Shown here: positions 44,083 to 52,971 of the stretch, piece after piece
Layout of the letters: every line of letters starts with the position of its first letter
How positions within the stretch are numbered: the first letter of the stretch is position 1
NCBI GenBank assembly: GCA_927407015.1
Contig: CAKMJT010000004.1
Location: 1-64,000 of the forward strand
DNA: 64,000 bases
Direction of reading: 5' to 3'
DNA from: an uncultured Proteiniphilum sp.
GTDB lineage: Bacteria; Bacteroidota; Bacteroidia; Bacteroidales; Dysgonomonadaceae
Notes under the pieces: generated by a model
Told to the model about the DNA's origin: nothing
Seen by the model: only the letters and a program-made list of their open reading frames with translations
Database searches by the model: none
Made by a program: the position numbers and the translations under genes

Positions 44083-45363
44083 ATGAATAAAATGAGAAGA
44101 ATCTTATTCCTTACGATGATTGCATTTTTTTCTGCCGGGAGCATCATTGCACAAAAATCGGCAGTGAAAGATGCCAAGAGAGCATTCGGAAGTGACGATT
44201 TGAATGAAGCAAGAACACTGATTCAGCAAGCGTCAAAAAATAGCGAAACAGCGAACGATCCGGAGACATGGAAAATTATGGGCGATATTGGCAACAAAGC
44301 CTTCGATCTCCAAAGGGCCAATGCGATGTTAGGCAAGGCAGCCAATGACAAAGTCATGTATGACGGGCTGTACGAATCGTATCAGCCTTATCTGAAAGCC
44401 GACTCGCTGGGTCAGCTGCCGGATGCCAAAGGCAAGGTGAAAAATAAATTCCGCAAGGATATTGCCGGTATTCTTCGCGCCAATCATCCGTTTTATATCA
44501 ATGGCGGGGTTTATTACAACGAACAAAAAGACTACAAAAAAGCAACCGATTTCTTCCAGATTTACTGGGATATTCCGTCTTTACCCATGTTTGAAGACCA
44601 AAAAGATGCTTTTGTTCTGGACAGTACCTATCAGACAATAAAATACTACGCTATTATTACTGCCATTCAGGCTGGGGATCACCAGCGGGCACTGGCCATG
44701 CTGGAACGCGCAGCAAAAGAACCTTTCATCGAGAACAGCGCCTACAAGGAGAGCGATATCTATGAATTGATGGCCAGCGAATATGTGAGCCTCGGTGACA
44801 CAGCCAAGTATCTCGAAACACTGCACCTCGGTGCCAAGAGATTTCCCAGCAGCAAATATTTCATCCCCAACCTGATCAATGTATTTATCCGTCAGGGAGA
44901 CACCGAAAAAGCAATGGATTATTTGGAACAGGCCATTCAAAACGATCCCTCGAACGCTTGTGACCTTAACAGCGTAAAAGGTGCCTTACTGGCTGAGAAG
45001 GGTGATTATGACGCCGCTGAACAGGAATATAATAAGGCACTTGCACAGGATCCTAATTGCGAGAGAGCGCTCGAAGCCATTGCGGTGAACTATATTCTGC
45101 AGGCACAGGATCTGAAGGAAAAAACAGCCATGTTGTCCGACAGACAACAACAGGTGACAAACGATAAAAAAACGATCGAACTGTACCAGAAATCATTGCC
45201 TTCCCTGGAAAAATTTGCAGAATTGCTCAGGGCACGCAAAGCTGAAAAAAATGAAATGGAATCAGCACTTCTGAAACTGCGAAATGTGTATTACAATCTC
45301 AGCGGCTTGGGTGTCGATAAATCGAAAGAGCTGGAAGCAGTCGAAAAAGAATTGAATCTGTAA
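44083..45363 (+). CDS. Secreted tetratricopeptide-repeat protein
   Basis: 426 aa with signal peptide RRILFLTMIAFFSAGSIIAQ; start ATG 44083 or the Met four codons later. At least four TPR-like helical pairs are visible, e.g. YYNEQKDYKKATDFFQIYWDIP (~147-168), NVFIRQGDTEKAMDYLEQAIQNDPSN (~267-292) and GDYDAAEQEYNKALAQDPNCERAL (~306-329). The C-terminus is a charged coiled coil. Probably a periplasmic scaffold. It sits directly after gyrA, a position where I recall TPR proteins in other Bacteroidales; no functional link is evident. Terminator downstream. Confidence 0.85.
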   Translation: MNKMRRILFLTMIAFFSAGSIIAQKSAVKDAKRAFGSDDLNEARTLIQQASKNSETANDPETWKIMGDIGNKAFDLQRANAMLGKAANDKVMYDGLYESYQPYLKADSLGQLPDAKGKVKNKFRKDIAGILRANHPFYINGGVYYNEQKDYKKATDFFQIYWDIPSLPMFEDQKDAFVLDSTYQTIKYYAIITAIQAGDHQRALAMLERAAKEPFIENSAYKESDIYELMASEYVSLGDTAKYLETLHLGAKRFPSSKYFIPNLINVFIRQGDTEKAMDYLEQAIQNDPSNACDLNSVKGALLAEKGDYDAAEQEYNKALAQDPNCERALEAIAVNYILQAQDLKEKTAMLSDRQQQVTNDKKTIELYQKSLPSLEKFAELLRARKAEKNEMESALLKLRNVYYNLSGLGVDKSKELEAVEKELNL

Positions 45364-45382
45364 AGAATAAAGATGAATCAAT

Positions 45383-45422
45383 AAAAAAAAGTGGTATTTG
45401 AAAAAATGTCACTTTTTTTTTC
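45383..45422 (+). terminator. Rho-independent terminator after the TPR gene
   Basis: A-rich stem AAAAAAAAGTG / CACTTTTTTTT with T run; stability comes largely from A-T pairs. Confidence 0.65.
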
Positions 45423-45579
45423 AAAACGACTACCCATGGGAGATACTTTCCAGTATTCCTCCGTGATTGAATTTTCGGTCCTACAATTAAACATAATAGT
45501 AATTATAGGAATATCAATGCCGGTTTTCTCCGCTTCATTTTTTTGGTTTCAGGTCCTCTCTACAACCGGTTATATTTAT

Positions 45580-45587
45580 TATCTTTG
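45580..45587 (+). promoter_or_regulatory. -7 promoter box (TATCTTTG) of purM-prfA
   Basis: Exact TAnnTTTG, ~70 bp upstream of the purM ATG. The stretch between the TPR terminator and this box holds nothing else that I can identify. Confidence 0.6.
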
Positions 45588-45657
45588 CAAAAACAAAAAA
45601 ATAAAGGCTGCCATACTGTGAAACGTTGTTTGCAGAGACAGCAACATTCAGTCAACC

Positions 45658-46830
45658 ATGAGCAATCAACGATACAATCAGCGCGGAGTCTCAGCATCGA
45701 AGGAAGATGTGCACAATGCCATCAGGGAGATTGACAAGGGAATTTTCCCGAAAGCATTCTGTAAAATTGTTCCCGATTATCTGGGCGGTGATCCGGACTA
45801 CTGCAATATTATGCATGCCGACGGAGCCGGAACGAAATCCTCCCTGGCCTACGTCTACTGGCGCGAAACCGGTGATATTTCCGTATGGAAGGGAATCGCC
45901 CAGGATGCACTGGTTATGAATGTGGATGATCTTTTGTGTGTAGGTGCCACCGATAATATATTGCTCTCATCGACCATCGGTCGGAACAAAAACCTGATTC
46001 CCGGAGAGGTCATCTCTGCTATCATCAACGGTACAAACGAATTGTGTGAGGAACTCTCCTCACTGGGTGTACATATTTATCCTACCGGCGGAGAAACAGC
46101 CGATGTGGGCGATCTGGTGCGGACCATTATTGTTGACAGCACCGTGACATGCCGGATGAAACGTTCCGATGTGATCGACAACGCCCGTATACAGGCAGGA
46201 GATGTTATCGTTGGTCTCTCATCAACGGGACAGGCAACCTATGAGAAGGCATACAACGGCGGTATGGGCAGCAACGGGCTGACATCGGCCCGGCACGATG
46301 TGTTTGCCCGCTATCTGGCGCAAAAATATCCCGAAAGTTTCGATGCTTCTATTCCGGCGGACCTGGTCTATTCAGGTAAGATGAAATTAACAGACAGGAT
46401 TGAAAACCTGGGTGTGGACGCCGGAAAACTGGTACTATCCCCTACCCGTACCTATTCACCTGTTATATCGCAGATAATCAATGAGTTAAATAAAGATATC
46501 CATGGGATGGTCCATTGTTCGGGCGGTGCCCAGACGAAGATACTCCATTTTCTGGGAGAGGGACTAAAAGTCATCAAGAACCACCTTTTTCCCGTTCCTC
46601 CCCTCTTCGACCTGATCCAAAAGCAATCCGGTACCGACTGGAGAGAGATGTACAAAGTATTCAATATGGGACACAGGATGGAGCTTTACCTGTCTGAAGT
46701 CTATGCAGAAAGAGTGATGGAGATTTCCCGGTCGTTTCACATCGATGCCCAAATTGTCGGTCATGTAGAAAAATCGGATCACCGCGAGCTGGTAATCGAA
46801 AGTGAAAAGGGCCGTTTCATCTATTCATAA
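45658..46830 (+). CDS. purM: Phosphoribosylformylglycinamidine cyclo-ligase (AIR synthase)
   Basis: 390 aa, the Bacteroidetes form, longer than the ~345 aa of E. coli. Closes the imidazole ring in purine synthesis. Motifs: [14 protein letters not shown] at the N-terminus, [22 protein letters not shown] (~51-72), [17 protein letters not shown] (~84-100) and [15 protein letters not shown] (~141-155). Ends one base before the prfA ATG, so the two form an operon from the promoter at 45580. Confidence 0.92.
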   Translation: MSNQRYNQRGVSASKEDVHNAIREIDKGIFPKAFCKIVPDYLGGDPDYCNIMHADGAGTKSSLAYVYWRETGDISVWKGIAQDALVMNVDDLLCVGATDNILLSSTIGRNKNLIPGEVISAIINGTNELCEELSSLGVHIYPTGGETADVGDLVRTIIVDSTVTCRMKRSDVIDNARIQAGDVIVGLSSTGQATYEKAYNGGMGSNGLTSARHDVFARYLAQKYPESFDASIPADLVYSGKMKLTDRIENLGVDAGKLVLSPTRTYSPVISQIINELNKDIHGMVHCSGGAQTKILHFLGEGLKVIKNHLFPVPPLFDLIQKQSGTDWREMYKVFNMGHRMELYLSEVYAERVMEISRSFHIDAQIVGHVEKSDHRELVIESEKGRFIYS

Positions 46831-46831
46831 T

Positions 46832-47917
46832 ATGTCAGAACATTCTTTACTCGATAAGTTGGAGCACCTGGTCACCCGTTTCGAAGAGGTGGCGACGCTG
46901 ATCACCGATCCGGATGTGATCTCCGACATGAAACGCTTTGTCAGGCTGAACAAGGAATACAGCGACCTGCAGAAAATTGTGGAGGTACGCAATGAGTATA
47001 AGGCGGCACTCGACAGTATTGCTGAAGCCCGGCAGATGCTCGATAACGAGTCGGATGCCGATCTGCGGCAGCTGGCCAGTGAAGAACTCACGGTCAACAC
47101 TGAAAAACTTCCGCTCCTGGAAGAGAAGATCAAGCTGTTGCTGATCCCGGTCGATCCTGAAGATGCCAAAAATGTGATCATGGAGATCCGCGGCGGCACA
47201 GGGGGCGATGAAGCAGCCATTTTCGCCGGCGATCTTTACAAGATGTACACCCGTTATTGTGAGAGCAAAGGATGGAAAACGGAAGTGACCAGTCTCACCG
47301 AAGGGACTGCCGGAGGCTATAAAGAGATCATTTTTACGGTTACCGGCACCGATGTATACGGCACTTTGAAATATGAGTCGGGTGTACACCGGGTGCAGCG
47401 CGTACCGCAAACGGAGACTCAGGGAAGGGTGCATACGTCGGCAGCGACAGTGGCGGTGCTGCCGGAGGCCGAGGAGTTCGACTTTGAGCTCAACCCGGCC
47501 GATGTCGATTTTCATACTGCCCGGTCAAGCGGCGCCGGTGGTCAGAACGTCAACAAGGTGGAAACCAAGGTACAGCTGACCCACCGACCCACCGGAATCG
47601 TGGTGATCTGTCAGCAGGCCCGTTCACAGTTGCAGAACAGGGAGCTGGCTATGCAGATGCTGCGTTCGAAGCTGTATGATATAGAGCTTTCCAAACGACA
47701 GGGTGATGTCGCTTCCCGCCGGAAGACCATGGTCTCCACCGGCGACCGCTCCGCCAAAATACGCACCTACAACTACCCCCAGGGGCGGATCACCGATCAC
47801 CGTATCAATTACACCATCTATAACCTTTCGGCCTACATGGACGGGGATATTCAGGGGGTTATCGATCAGTTGATGGTGACGGAGAATGCGGAAAGAATGA
47901 AAGAGACTGATTTATAG
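46832..47917 (+). CDS. prfA: Peptide chain release factor 1
   Basis: 361 aa from ATG 46832. Reads UAA and UAG and triggers peptide release. The catalytic Gly-Gly-Gln is residues 236-238 in [42 protein letters not shown] (~115-136) and the C-terminal [23 protein letters not shown], typical of RF1, are present. An upstream GTG inside purM gives a 10-residue extension and is unlikely. Start is one base after the purM stop. Confidence 0.95.
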   Translation: MSEHSLLDKLEHLVTRFEEVATLITDPDVISDMKRFVRLNKEYSDLQKIVEVRNEYKAALDSIAEARQMLDNESDADLRQLASEELTVNTEKLPLLEEKIKLLLIPVDPEDAKNVIMEIRGGTGGDEAAIFAGDLYKMYTRYCESKGWKTEVTSLTEGTAGGYKEIIFTVTGTDVYGTLKYESGVHRVQRVPQTETQGRVHTSAATVAVLPEAEEFDFELNPADVDFHTARSSGAGGQNVNKVETKVQLTHRPTGIVVICQQARSQLQNRELAMQMLRSKLYDIELSKRQGDVASRRKTMVSTGDRSAKIRTYNYPQGRITDHRINYTIYNLSAYMDGDIQGVIDQLMVTENAERMKETDL

Positions 47918-48005
47918 TTTTGCCGGCAACAATATATAGCTGAACAAAGAAAAAACTGTCCGGCTGCATCAAATCAGTGTTTACGATTATAATAGCATTC
48001 AATTC

Positions 48006-48692
48006 ATGAAACAAAAACTATCCATTAATACGACAACAGGAGAGATCACTCCCTCCGGTACCTATCTAGACAATATGGAGGGAAGCACTATTTTAAAGAT
48101 AAAAAACAAACCTCTTCTGTTGACTACCAGGCCTAATACCAGTCCCAACGGACTGACACTGGGTGATATCACCAATGGCAAACCCATCTTCCTGAAGTAC
48201 TGGCATCAGAGTTTCGGAGAGAGATTATGGCAATATCCGGATGGTTCTATGATTGTCGGTAAACAGGGTATCGTCTTTAAAACACCTTCAGTGAATACTT
48301 CGGATCCCATATCTCACATAGGGTTACTGAGACCGAAAACATCAAGCCCGGAAAATGAGTTTGGTTACCATTATTCATGGCTGGACCTTTCCCCTGCGAC
48401 CCGTAGTATTTGGGGATTATATCATACGATACACGACGAAGAGATACCCTACCCCCGCATCATTGAATGGGATATAAATACCTATCAAATAAGGCGTTAC
48501 GTTGATTATGAAGATTATTACACTACTGTCAATGACGTGACGGATTTTTATATAACGATGCCTCACTATCTCTTTGCATCGACAGAGGGAAACAGGATTG
48601 TACTGGTGAAAAATTTACTGAGTGATGATCCTTACCATCCTGCGATCGTTGGCACTGCCTGGCACCTGGAAGTAATGGATGTTTCAAACTAA
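48006..48692 (+). CDS. Hypothetical protein, 228 aa
   Basis: No signal peptide, no membrane segment and no motif that I recognise. The sequence is rich in Ser, Thr, Tyr and Pro with beta-prone stretches such as STILKIKNKPLLLTTRP, IFLKYWHQSFGERLWQYPDGSMIVGKQGIVFKTPS and YLFASTEGNRIVLVKNLLS, which would suit a beta-propeller or sandwich. It lies between prfA and pyrF with the pyrF ATG only 6 bp after its stop, so it may be co-transcribed. Base composition looks more AT-rich than its neighbours, suggesting later insertion. Confidence 0.6.
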   Translation: MKQKLSINTTTGEITPSGTYLDNMEGSTILKIKNKPLLLTTRPNTSPNGLTLGDITNGKPIFLKYWHQSFGERLWQYPDGSMIVGKQGIVFKTPSVNTSDPISHIGLLRPKTSSPENEFGYHYSWLDLSPATRSIWGLYHTIHDEEIPYPRIIEWDINTYQIRRYVDYEDYYTTVNDVTDFYITMPHYLFASTEGNRIVLVKNLLSDDPYHPAIVGTAWHLEVMDVSN

Positions 48693-48698
48693 CCATAT

Positions 48699-49526
48699 AT
48701 GACTAAACAACAACTTTTTGAACAGATACAAAAAAAACAGTCCTTCCTCTGCGTGGGACTCGATACAGATATCACCAAAATTCCCGCGCATCTGCTCGAT
48801 ACGGATGATCCGGTCTATACCTTCAACAAAGCTATTATAGACGCTACGGCACCCTATTGTGTGGCTTACAAGCCCAATCTGGCTTTCTACGAAAGCATGG
48901 GTATGAAAGGATGGATGGCGTTGGAGAAGACGGTGGCTTACATCCGTCAGCGCTACCCCCAACAGTTCATCATTGCAGATGCCAAGCGGGGTGATATTGG
49001 CAACACCAGCGAGATGTATGCCCGCTCCTTCTTCGACGAAATGAAGCTGGATGCCGTCACCGTGGCGCCCTACATGGGTGAGGACAGCGTGAAGCCTTTC
49101 CTGCTTTATCCCGAACGCTGGGTGATCCTGCTGGCACTAACCAGCAACAAGGGATCGCATGACTTCCAGCTGACCACCGATGAAAAGGGAGAGCGTCTGT
49201 TCGAGAAAGTGTTACGCACCTCCCTGCAATGGGGCAACGACGAACAGATGATGTATGTGGTGGGGGCGACACAAGGTAAGCTGTTCGGAGAAGTGCGGCA
49301 GATCGTGCCGGATCACTTCCTGCTGGTACCCGGTGTGGGTGCACAGGGAGGGTTTCTGGAGGAGGTATGCAGGTATGGAATGAACAGCCATTGCGGACTG
49401 CTGGTCAACTCATCCCGTGCCATTATCTATGCCGGCAGCGGTGATGATTTCGTTGCAGCGGCTATCAAAGAGGCAAAGAAACTGCAACTGGAGATGCAAG
49501 AGATGCTCATGAGATACCTGCGTTAA
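48699..49526 (+). CDS. pyrF: Orotidine 5'-phosphate decarboxylase (type 2)
   Basis: 275 aa. Last step of UMP synthesis. [14 protein letters not shown] (~16-29), [24 protein letters not shown] (~43-66) and the catalytic [22 protein letters not shown] (~90-111) are the longer, type 2 form. [31 protein letters not shown] (~188-218) is the phosphate-binding region. Co-oriented with the preceding orphan gene (6 bp). pyrK-pyrD are ~28 kb upstream. Confidence 0.95.
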   Translation: MTKQQLFEQIQKKQSFLCVGLDTDITKIPAHLLDTDDPVYTFNKAIIDATAPYCVAYKPNLAFYESMGMKGWMALEKTVAYIRQRYPQQFIIADAKRGDIGNTSEMYARSFFDEMKLDAVTVAPYMGEDSVKPFLLYPERWVILLALTSNKGSHDFQLTTDEKGERLFEKVLRTSLQWGNDEQMMYVVGATQGKLFGEVRQIVPDHFLLVPGVGAQGGFLEEVCRYGMNSHCGLLVNSSRAIIYAGSGDDFVAAAIKEAKKLQLEMQEMLMRYLR

Positions 49527-49573
49527 CCGCTGGCTACTCAACACTCCGATCGCTGTACACTCAATACGCACTG

Positions 49574-50794
49574 ATGATGAAGAGAAAAATAATCAATGAC
49601 CCTGTGTTCGGGTTCATCAACATACCCAACGATTTTGTGTATGATGTGATCCGGCATCCCTACTTGCAGCGGCTGAACCGTATCCGTCAGCTGGGGCTGG
49701 CCTCCTTTGTCTACCCAGGAGCGCAGCATTCCCGTTTTCATCACTCTGTCGGGGCCATGTTTCTGATGGATGAAGCGCTGAAGACGCTGAGGGAAAAAGG
49801 ACACGAAATCTCTCTGCAGGAATACAACGGAGCGCTGGCAGCCATCCTGATGCATGATATCGGGCACGGTCCTTTCTCCCATGTGCTGGAACATGCGCTG
49901 GTGACCAACATACATCATGAGGCTATCTCCCTGCTCATGATGCAGCAGATGAACTCGGAATGGCACGGACAGCTGCAGACAGCCATCGATATTTTCACCG
50001 ACAGTCACCCCAAACAATTCCTTCACCAGCTGGTAAGCGGTCAGCTCGATGTGGACAGACTGGACTATCTGCGGCGCGACAGTTTCTTTACCGGTGTGAG
50101 TGAAGGGAATATCGGCTCGGCACGCATCATCAAGATGCTCGATCTGAATGAGGAGCGGCTGGTGGTAGAATCGAAAGGGATCTACTCCATTGAAAATTTC
50201 CTCATGTCACGCCGGCTGATGTACTGGCAGGTCTACCTGCACAAGACATCCGTGGCTGCCGAGAAAATGATGATTAACACCCTCAGGCGTGCCAGAGAGC
50301 TGTCGGTGAACGGAGAGAGACTGTTCGCCTCCCCTGCCCTATCCTATTTTTTATCGAACGACACCACCCTCAGCGATTTTATGGATAAAGAGGAGGCACT
50401 GAGTCATTTTATAAACCTCGATGACAATGATATCTGGAGTGCATTGAAGGTATGGATGTCGCATCACGATAAGGTATTGTCGCTGTTAAGTGATGCCATG
50501 GTCAACCGGAAGTTGTTTAAGATAGAAATCTCGGAGAAGAGGGTTAACGAAGAGAAAATAGCCTCATTCCTTCAGGAGTATATGGATAAGTACCGCATCA
50601 ACCGCCACGAAGCCTCATACCTTATCTCCTCGGATATACTGACCACCGATATGTATAGTGAAAAAGACGACAGTATTGACATTCTTTACAAGGATGGAAC
50701 AGTGAAGGATATCTCTCAGGCATCTGACATGTTCAATATTGAACTGTTATCGAAAAAGGTGGTGAAGTACTATTTTGCCTATCTAAGAGGGTAA
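49574..50794 (+). CDS. HD-domain phosphohydrolase (dNTPase/SAMHD1-like)
   Basis: 406 aa. Metal-binding residues: RIRQLGLASFVYPGAQHSRFHHSVGAMFL (His near 58-62), AAILMHDIGHGPFSHVLEH (~96-114, the HD pair) and SGQLDVDRLDYLRRDSFFTG (~156-175, the third Asp). This order is that of the YdhJ/SAMHD1-type group that hydrolyses deoxynucleoside triphosphates; the actual substrate is unknown. Start could be either Met of MMKRKIINDPVFGF. Its last 12 bp overlap the convergent small gene. Confidence 0.9.
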   Translation: MMKRKIINDPVFGFINIPNDFVYDVIRHPYLQRLNRIRQLGLASFVYPGAQHSRFHHSVGAMFLMDEALKTLREKGHEISLQEYNGALAAILMHDIGHGPFSHVLEHALVTNIHHEAISLLMMQQMNSEWHGQLQTAIDIFTDSHPKQFLHQLVSGQLDVDRLDYLRRDSFFTGVSEGNIGSARIIKMLDLNEERLVVESKGIYSIENFLMSRRLMYWQVYLHKTSVAAEKMMINTLRRARELSVNGERLFASPALSYFLSNDTTLSDFMDKEEALSHFINLDDNDIWSALKVWMSHHDKVLSLLSDAMVNRKLFKIEISEKRVNEEKIASFLQEYMDKYRINRHEASYLISSDILTTDMYSEKDDSIDILYKDGTVKDISQASDMFNIELLSKKVVKYYFAYLRG

Positions 50795-50992
50795 CGGGCC
50801 ATCACTGTCCGTTGATTTTACGGGATCATCCTCTGCAGTAGGCACAAAAAACCACACAACAATAAGCCCCACGACACCCAGGGAAATAACGACTATCCTG
50901 AGGGGGATATGTTGAATGACCACAAAGGAGGAGAACAATACCATAACCTCGTGCACTTTCACCCGGTCAGGCAAGGTTGAGTTTTTATCCAT
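50783..50992 (-). CDS. Small membrane protein, 69 aa
   Basis: N-terminal ~20 residues are polar, then a hydrophobic region (EVMVLFSSFVVIQHIPLRIVVISLGVVGLIVVWFFVP) that would form one long or two short membrane segments, and an acidic C-terminus (TAEDDPVKSTDSDGPLPS). No family recognised. A complete reverse promoter (TTTG, 19-nt spacer, TAGCTTTG at 51064-51094) about 70 bp upstream supports expression. Overlaps the end of the HD gene by 12 bp. Confidence 0.5.
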   Translation of the reverse strand: MDKNSTLPDRVKVHEVMVLFSSFVVIQHIPLRIVVISLGVVGLIVVWFFVPTAEDDPVKSTDSDGPLPS

Positions 50993-51063
50993 GTCGTCAA
51001 TTCATACAATAAAACATGTTGATCCTCCTTTCATCCTTTCAAAGCAATGAAAGAGAGCGTCTG

Positions 51064-51094
51064 CAAAGCTAGCCAAATAATCAGATTAAACAAA
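51064..51094 (-). promoter_or_regulatory. Full -33/-7 promoter of the 69-aa gene
   Basis: Reverse strand: TTTG (plus-strand CAAA 51091-51094), 19-nt spacer, TAGCTTTG (plus-strand CAAAGCTA 51064-51071). Confidence 0.6.
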
Positions 51095-51141
51095 CGCACT
51101 TCCGTGAGGTAATCTATAAAGTATAATCTCTTAGTGATTTT

Positions 51142-51172
51142 TTTGGACTTCATCAGAAAACCATTATCTTTG
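51142..51172 (+). promoter_or_regulatory. Full -33/-7 promoter of the LMW phosphatase gene
   Basis: TTTG at 51142-51145, 19-nt spacer, TATCTTTG at 51165-51172. Confidence 0.75.
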
Positions 51173-51210
51173 CAATCATTGTTAAGGTTATCGAAAACAG
51201 TTTAAAACAT

Positions 51211-51720
51211 ATGAATCCCACTCTTGGAAATATAAAGAAAATACGTCTCCTTTTTGTTTGTCTGGGAAACATCTGTCGTTCTCCGGCAGCGGAAGGAATT
51301 ATGGCGGGAATAGTGGAAAAAAACGACCTGCAGGACATCATTGAAGTGGATTCCGCAGGTACCTCCGGTTGGCATGAGGGGGATTTGCCTGATGAACGCA
51401 TGCGTTCTCACGGTGAAAAAAGAGGATATGATTTTTGCAGCCGTGCGCGAAAATTCAGGAGATCTGATTTTGATGATTTCGATTACATCATCGTCATGGA
51501 TCAGAACAATTATACTACTGTCAAATCGATGGCGTCCAGCCCGGAACAGGCAGACAAAATTCACCTGATGACCGATTACGCTGTCCAGTACAGTTCTCTG
51601 GATGAGATTCCCGATCCCTACTACGGCGGCTCTTCGGGCTTTGAGCTGGTGCTCGACCTGTTGGAAGATGCCTGCGAAGGATTGCTGCAGTCAATCAAAA
51701 AAGATTATTCTCTTTTTTAA
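51211..51720 (+). CDS. Low-molecular-weight protein-tyrosine phosphatase
   Basis: 169 aa. The P-loop C-x5-R-S is Cys17-Arg23 in FVCLGNICRSPAAEG and the general acid Asp lies in EIPDPYYGG near residue 133. Start ATG 51211 gives ten residues before the first beta strand. Such enzymes dephosphorylate tyrosine residues, often in polysaccharide control, but no tyrosine kinase or capsule gene is in view. Ends convergent with the DUF4332 remnant, with 4 bp of overlap. Confidence 0.93.
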   Translation: MNPTLGNIKKIRLLFVCLGNICRSPAAEGIMAGIVEKNDLQDIIEVDSAGTSGWHEGDLPDERMRSHGEKRGYDFCSRARKFRRSDFDDFDYIIVMDQNNYTTVKSMASSPEQADKIHLMTDYAVQYSSLDEIPDPYYGGSSGFELVLDLLEDACEGLLQSIKKDYSLF

Positions 51721-51917
51721 AAAATGAAAAACAGTCCCGAGCCTGCTGCTTCCAGCAGTTCAAAGAATTGGGGCCCGATACCGCTGATACGGAAAAGATC
51801 GGTGTGATTGGCCCATTTCAGAATAGATTTTCCCTCTATGCCTGTCTCACCGGCTAATGTAACACGACCTGCTTTCCCTGCACATTTTTCGAGTAACTGG
51901 TCGACGGAAACAGGCAA
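51717..51917 (-). pseudogene. Truncated DUF4332 protein (internal fragment)
   Basis: 66 codons with a TTG as only start, 8 bp after the prs stop. The core ETGIEGKSILKWANHTDLFRISGIGPQFFELLEAAG matches the middle of DUF4332 (helix-hairpin-helix-like) proteins, which run to roughly 120-140 aa. The N-terminal helix-hairpin-helix and the C-terminal third are missing; after LLEAAG the frame reads SGLFFIF and stops. Most simply a decayed remnant read through from prs; a genuinely short version translated by reinitiation after prs cannot be excluded. Confidence 0.5.
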
Positions 51918-51925
51918 ACTCGTGT

Positions 51926-52861
51926 CTAGACTACATACAACGAGCTGATAGATTCATTGTTGCATACCCGAATGATGGAATCAGCAAACATATCGGCGAC
52001 AGAAAGTATTTTCACTTTCTCCGATTTCTTTGAGTAGGGAATGCTGTCGGTGAAGATAATCTCTTTCAGATTGGAATGATCAACCCTGGTGGATGCGGGA
52101 TCAGACATCACCGCATGGCTGGCAATGGCCCGGACCGAGTTGGCTCCCTTCTCCATAATCAGGTCGGCTGCTTTGGTGATGGTTCCGGCAGTATCTACGA
52201 TGTCATCGATGAGCAGGACATCCATCCCGGTTACGTCACCGATGATCTGCATATCCGATATTTCATTCGCTTTCTTCCTCAGTTTGTAACAAATAACCAT
52301 GGGACAACCCAGGAATTTGGAGTAGGCGCTGGCACGTTTTGTCCCTCCTACGTCGGGCGTGGCGATAACCATGTTTTCCAGATCCAGTTGTTTGACATAT
52401 TCCACGAAGACTCCGGAAGCATACAGGTGATCCACCGGAACATTAAAAAAACCCTGAATCTGATCAGCATGTAAATCCATGGTTATCAGCCTGTTTATTC
52501 CGGCAGTAGCCAGCATGTCGGCAATCAGTTTAGCACCGATGCTTACGCGGGGTTTATCTTTTCTGTCCTGTCTGGCCCATCCGAAATAGGGAATGACAGC
52601 GACGATGGATTTGGCTGATGCGCGTTTTGCCGCATCAATCATCAGCAATAACTCCATCAGGTTATCGGAATTGGGAAAAGTGGATTGGATCAGAAACACC
52701 TGTTTGCCGCGAATCGATTCTTCATAGGAAACGGCAAATTCTCCATCGGCGAAATGTTCAATGATCATGTTACCCAGCGGGCAACCCAAACTGTTACATA
52801 CCTTCTCTGCGAAGTAACGCGACTTACTTCCCGAAAAGATTTTAAATGGTCTCTCCTGCAT
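51926..52861 (-). CDS. prs: Ribose-phosphate pyrophosphokinase
   Basis: 311 aa from ATG 52861. Makes PRPP for purine, pyrimidine, His, Trp and NAD synthesis. FKIFSGSKSRYFAEKVCNSLG at the N-terminus, the ATP site PYFGWARQDRKDKPRVSI (~91-108), DLHADQIQGFFNVPVDHL (~128-145) and the PRPP loop VLLIDDIVDTAGTITKAA (~214-231) are all there. The longer frame up to 52960 begins upstream of the -7 box at 52937-52944 and is rejected. Confidence 0.96.
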   Translation of the reverse strand: MQERPFKIFSGSKSRYFAEKVCNSLGCPLGNMIIEHFADGEFAVSYEESIRGKQVFLIQSTFPNSDNLMELLLMIDAAKRASAKSIVAVIPYFGWARQDRKDKPRVSIGAKLIADMLATAGINRLITMDLHADQIQGFFNVPVDHLYASGVFVEYVKQLDLENMVIATPDVGGTKRASAYSKFLGCPMVICYKLRKKANEISDMQIIGDVTGMDVLLIDDIVDTAGTITKAADLIMEKGANSVRAIASHAVMSDPASTRVDHSNLKEIIFTDSIPYSKKSEKVKILSVADMFADSIIRVCNNESISSLYVV

Positions 52862-52936
52862 GCTTTTTAATTTTGGAAAAACGACCTGTATCGTTTTAAC
52901 GTGACTATCCTCTCTGAAAATGGGCGAAAGTTTCGA

Positions 52937-52944
52937 CAAAAGTA
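52937..52944 (-). promoter_or_regulatory. -7 promoter box (reverse TACTTTTG) of prs
   Basis: The plus strand reads CAAAAGTA, ~75 bp before ATG 52861. Confidence 0.6.
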
Positions 52945-52971
52945 CAAAAACTAAACTCAATAAAGCCTATT

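Noticed and set aside
46802-46831. GTG-AAA-AGG-GCC (Met-Lys-Arg-Ala) just before prfA as a further MKRA uORF.
   Set aside because: It lies inside the purM coding end, has no arms or ATCGTATG start context, and runs in frame into prfA without a stop; a coincidence.
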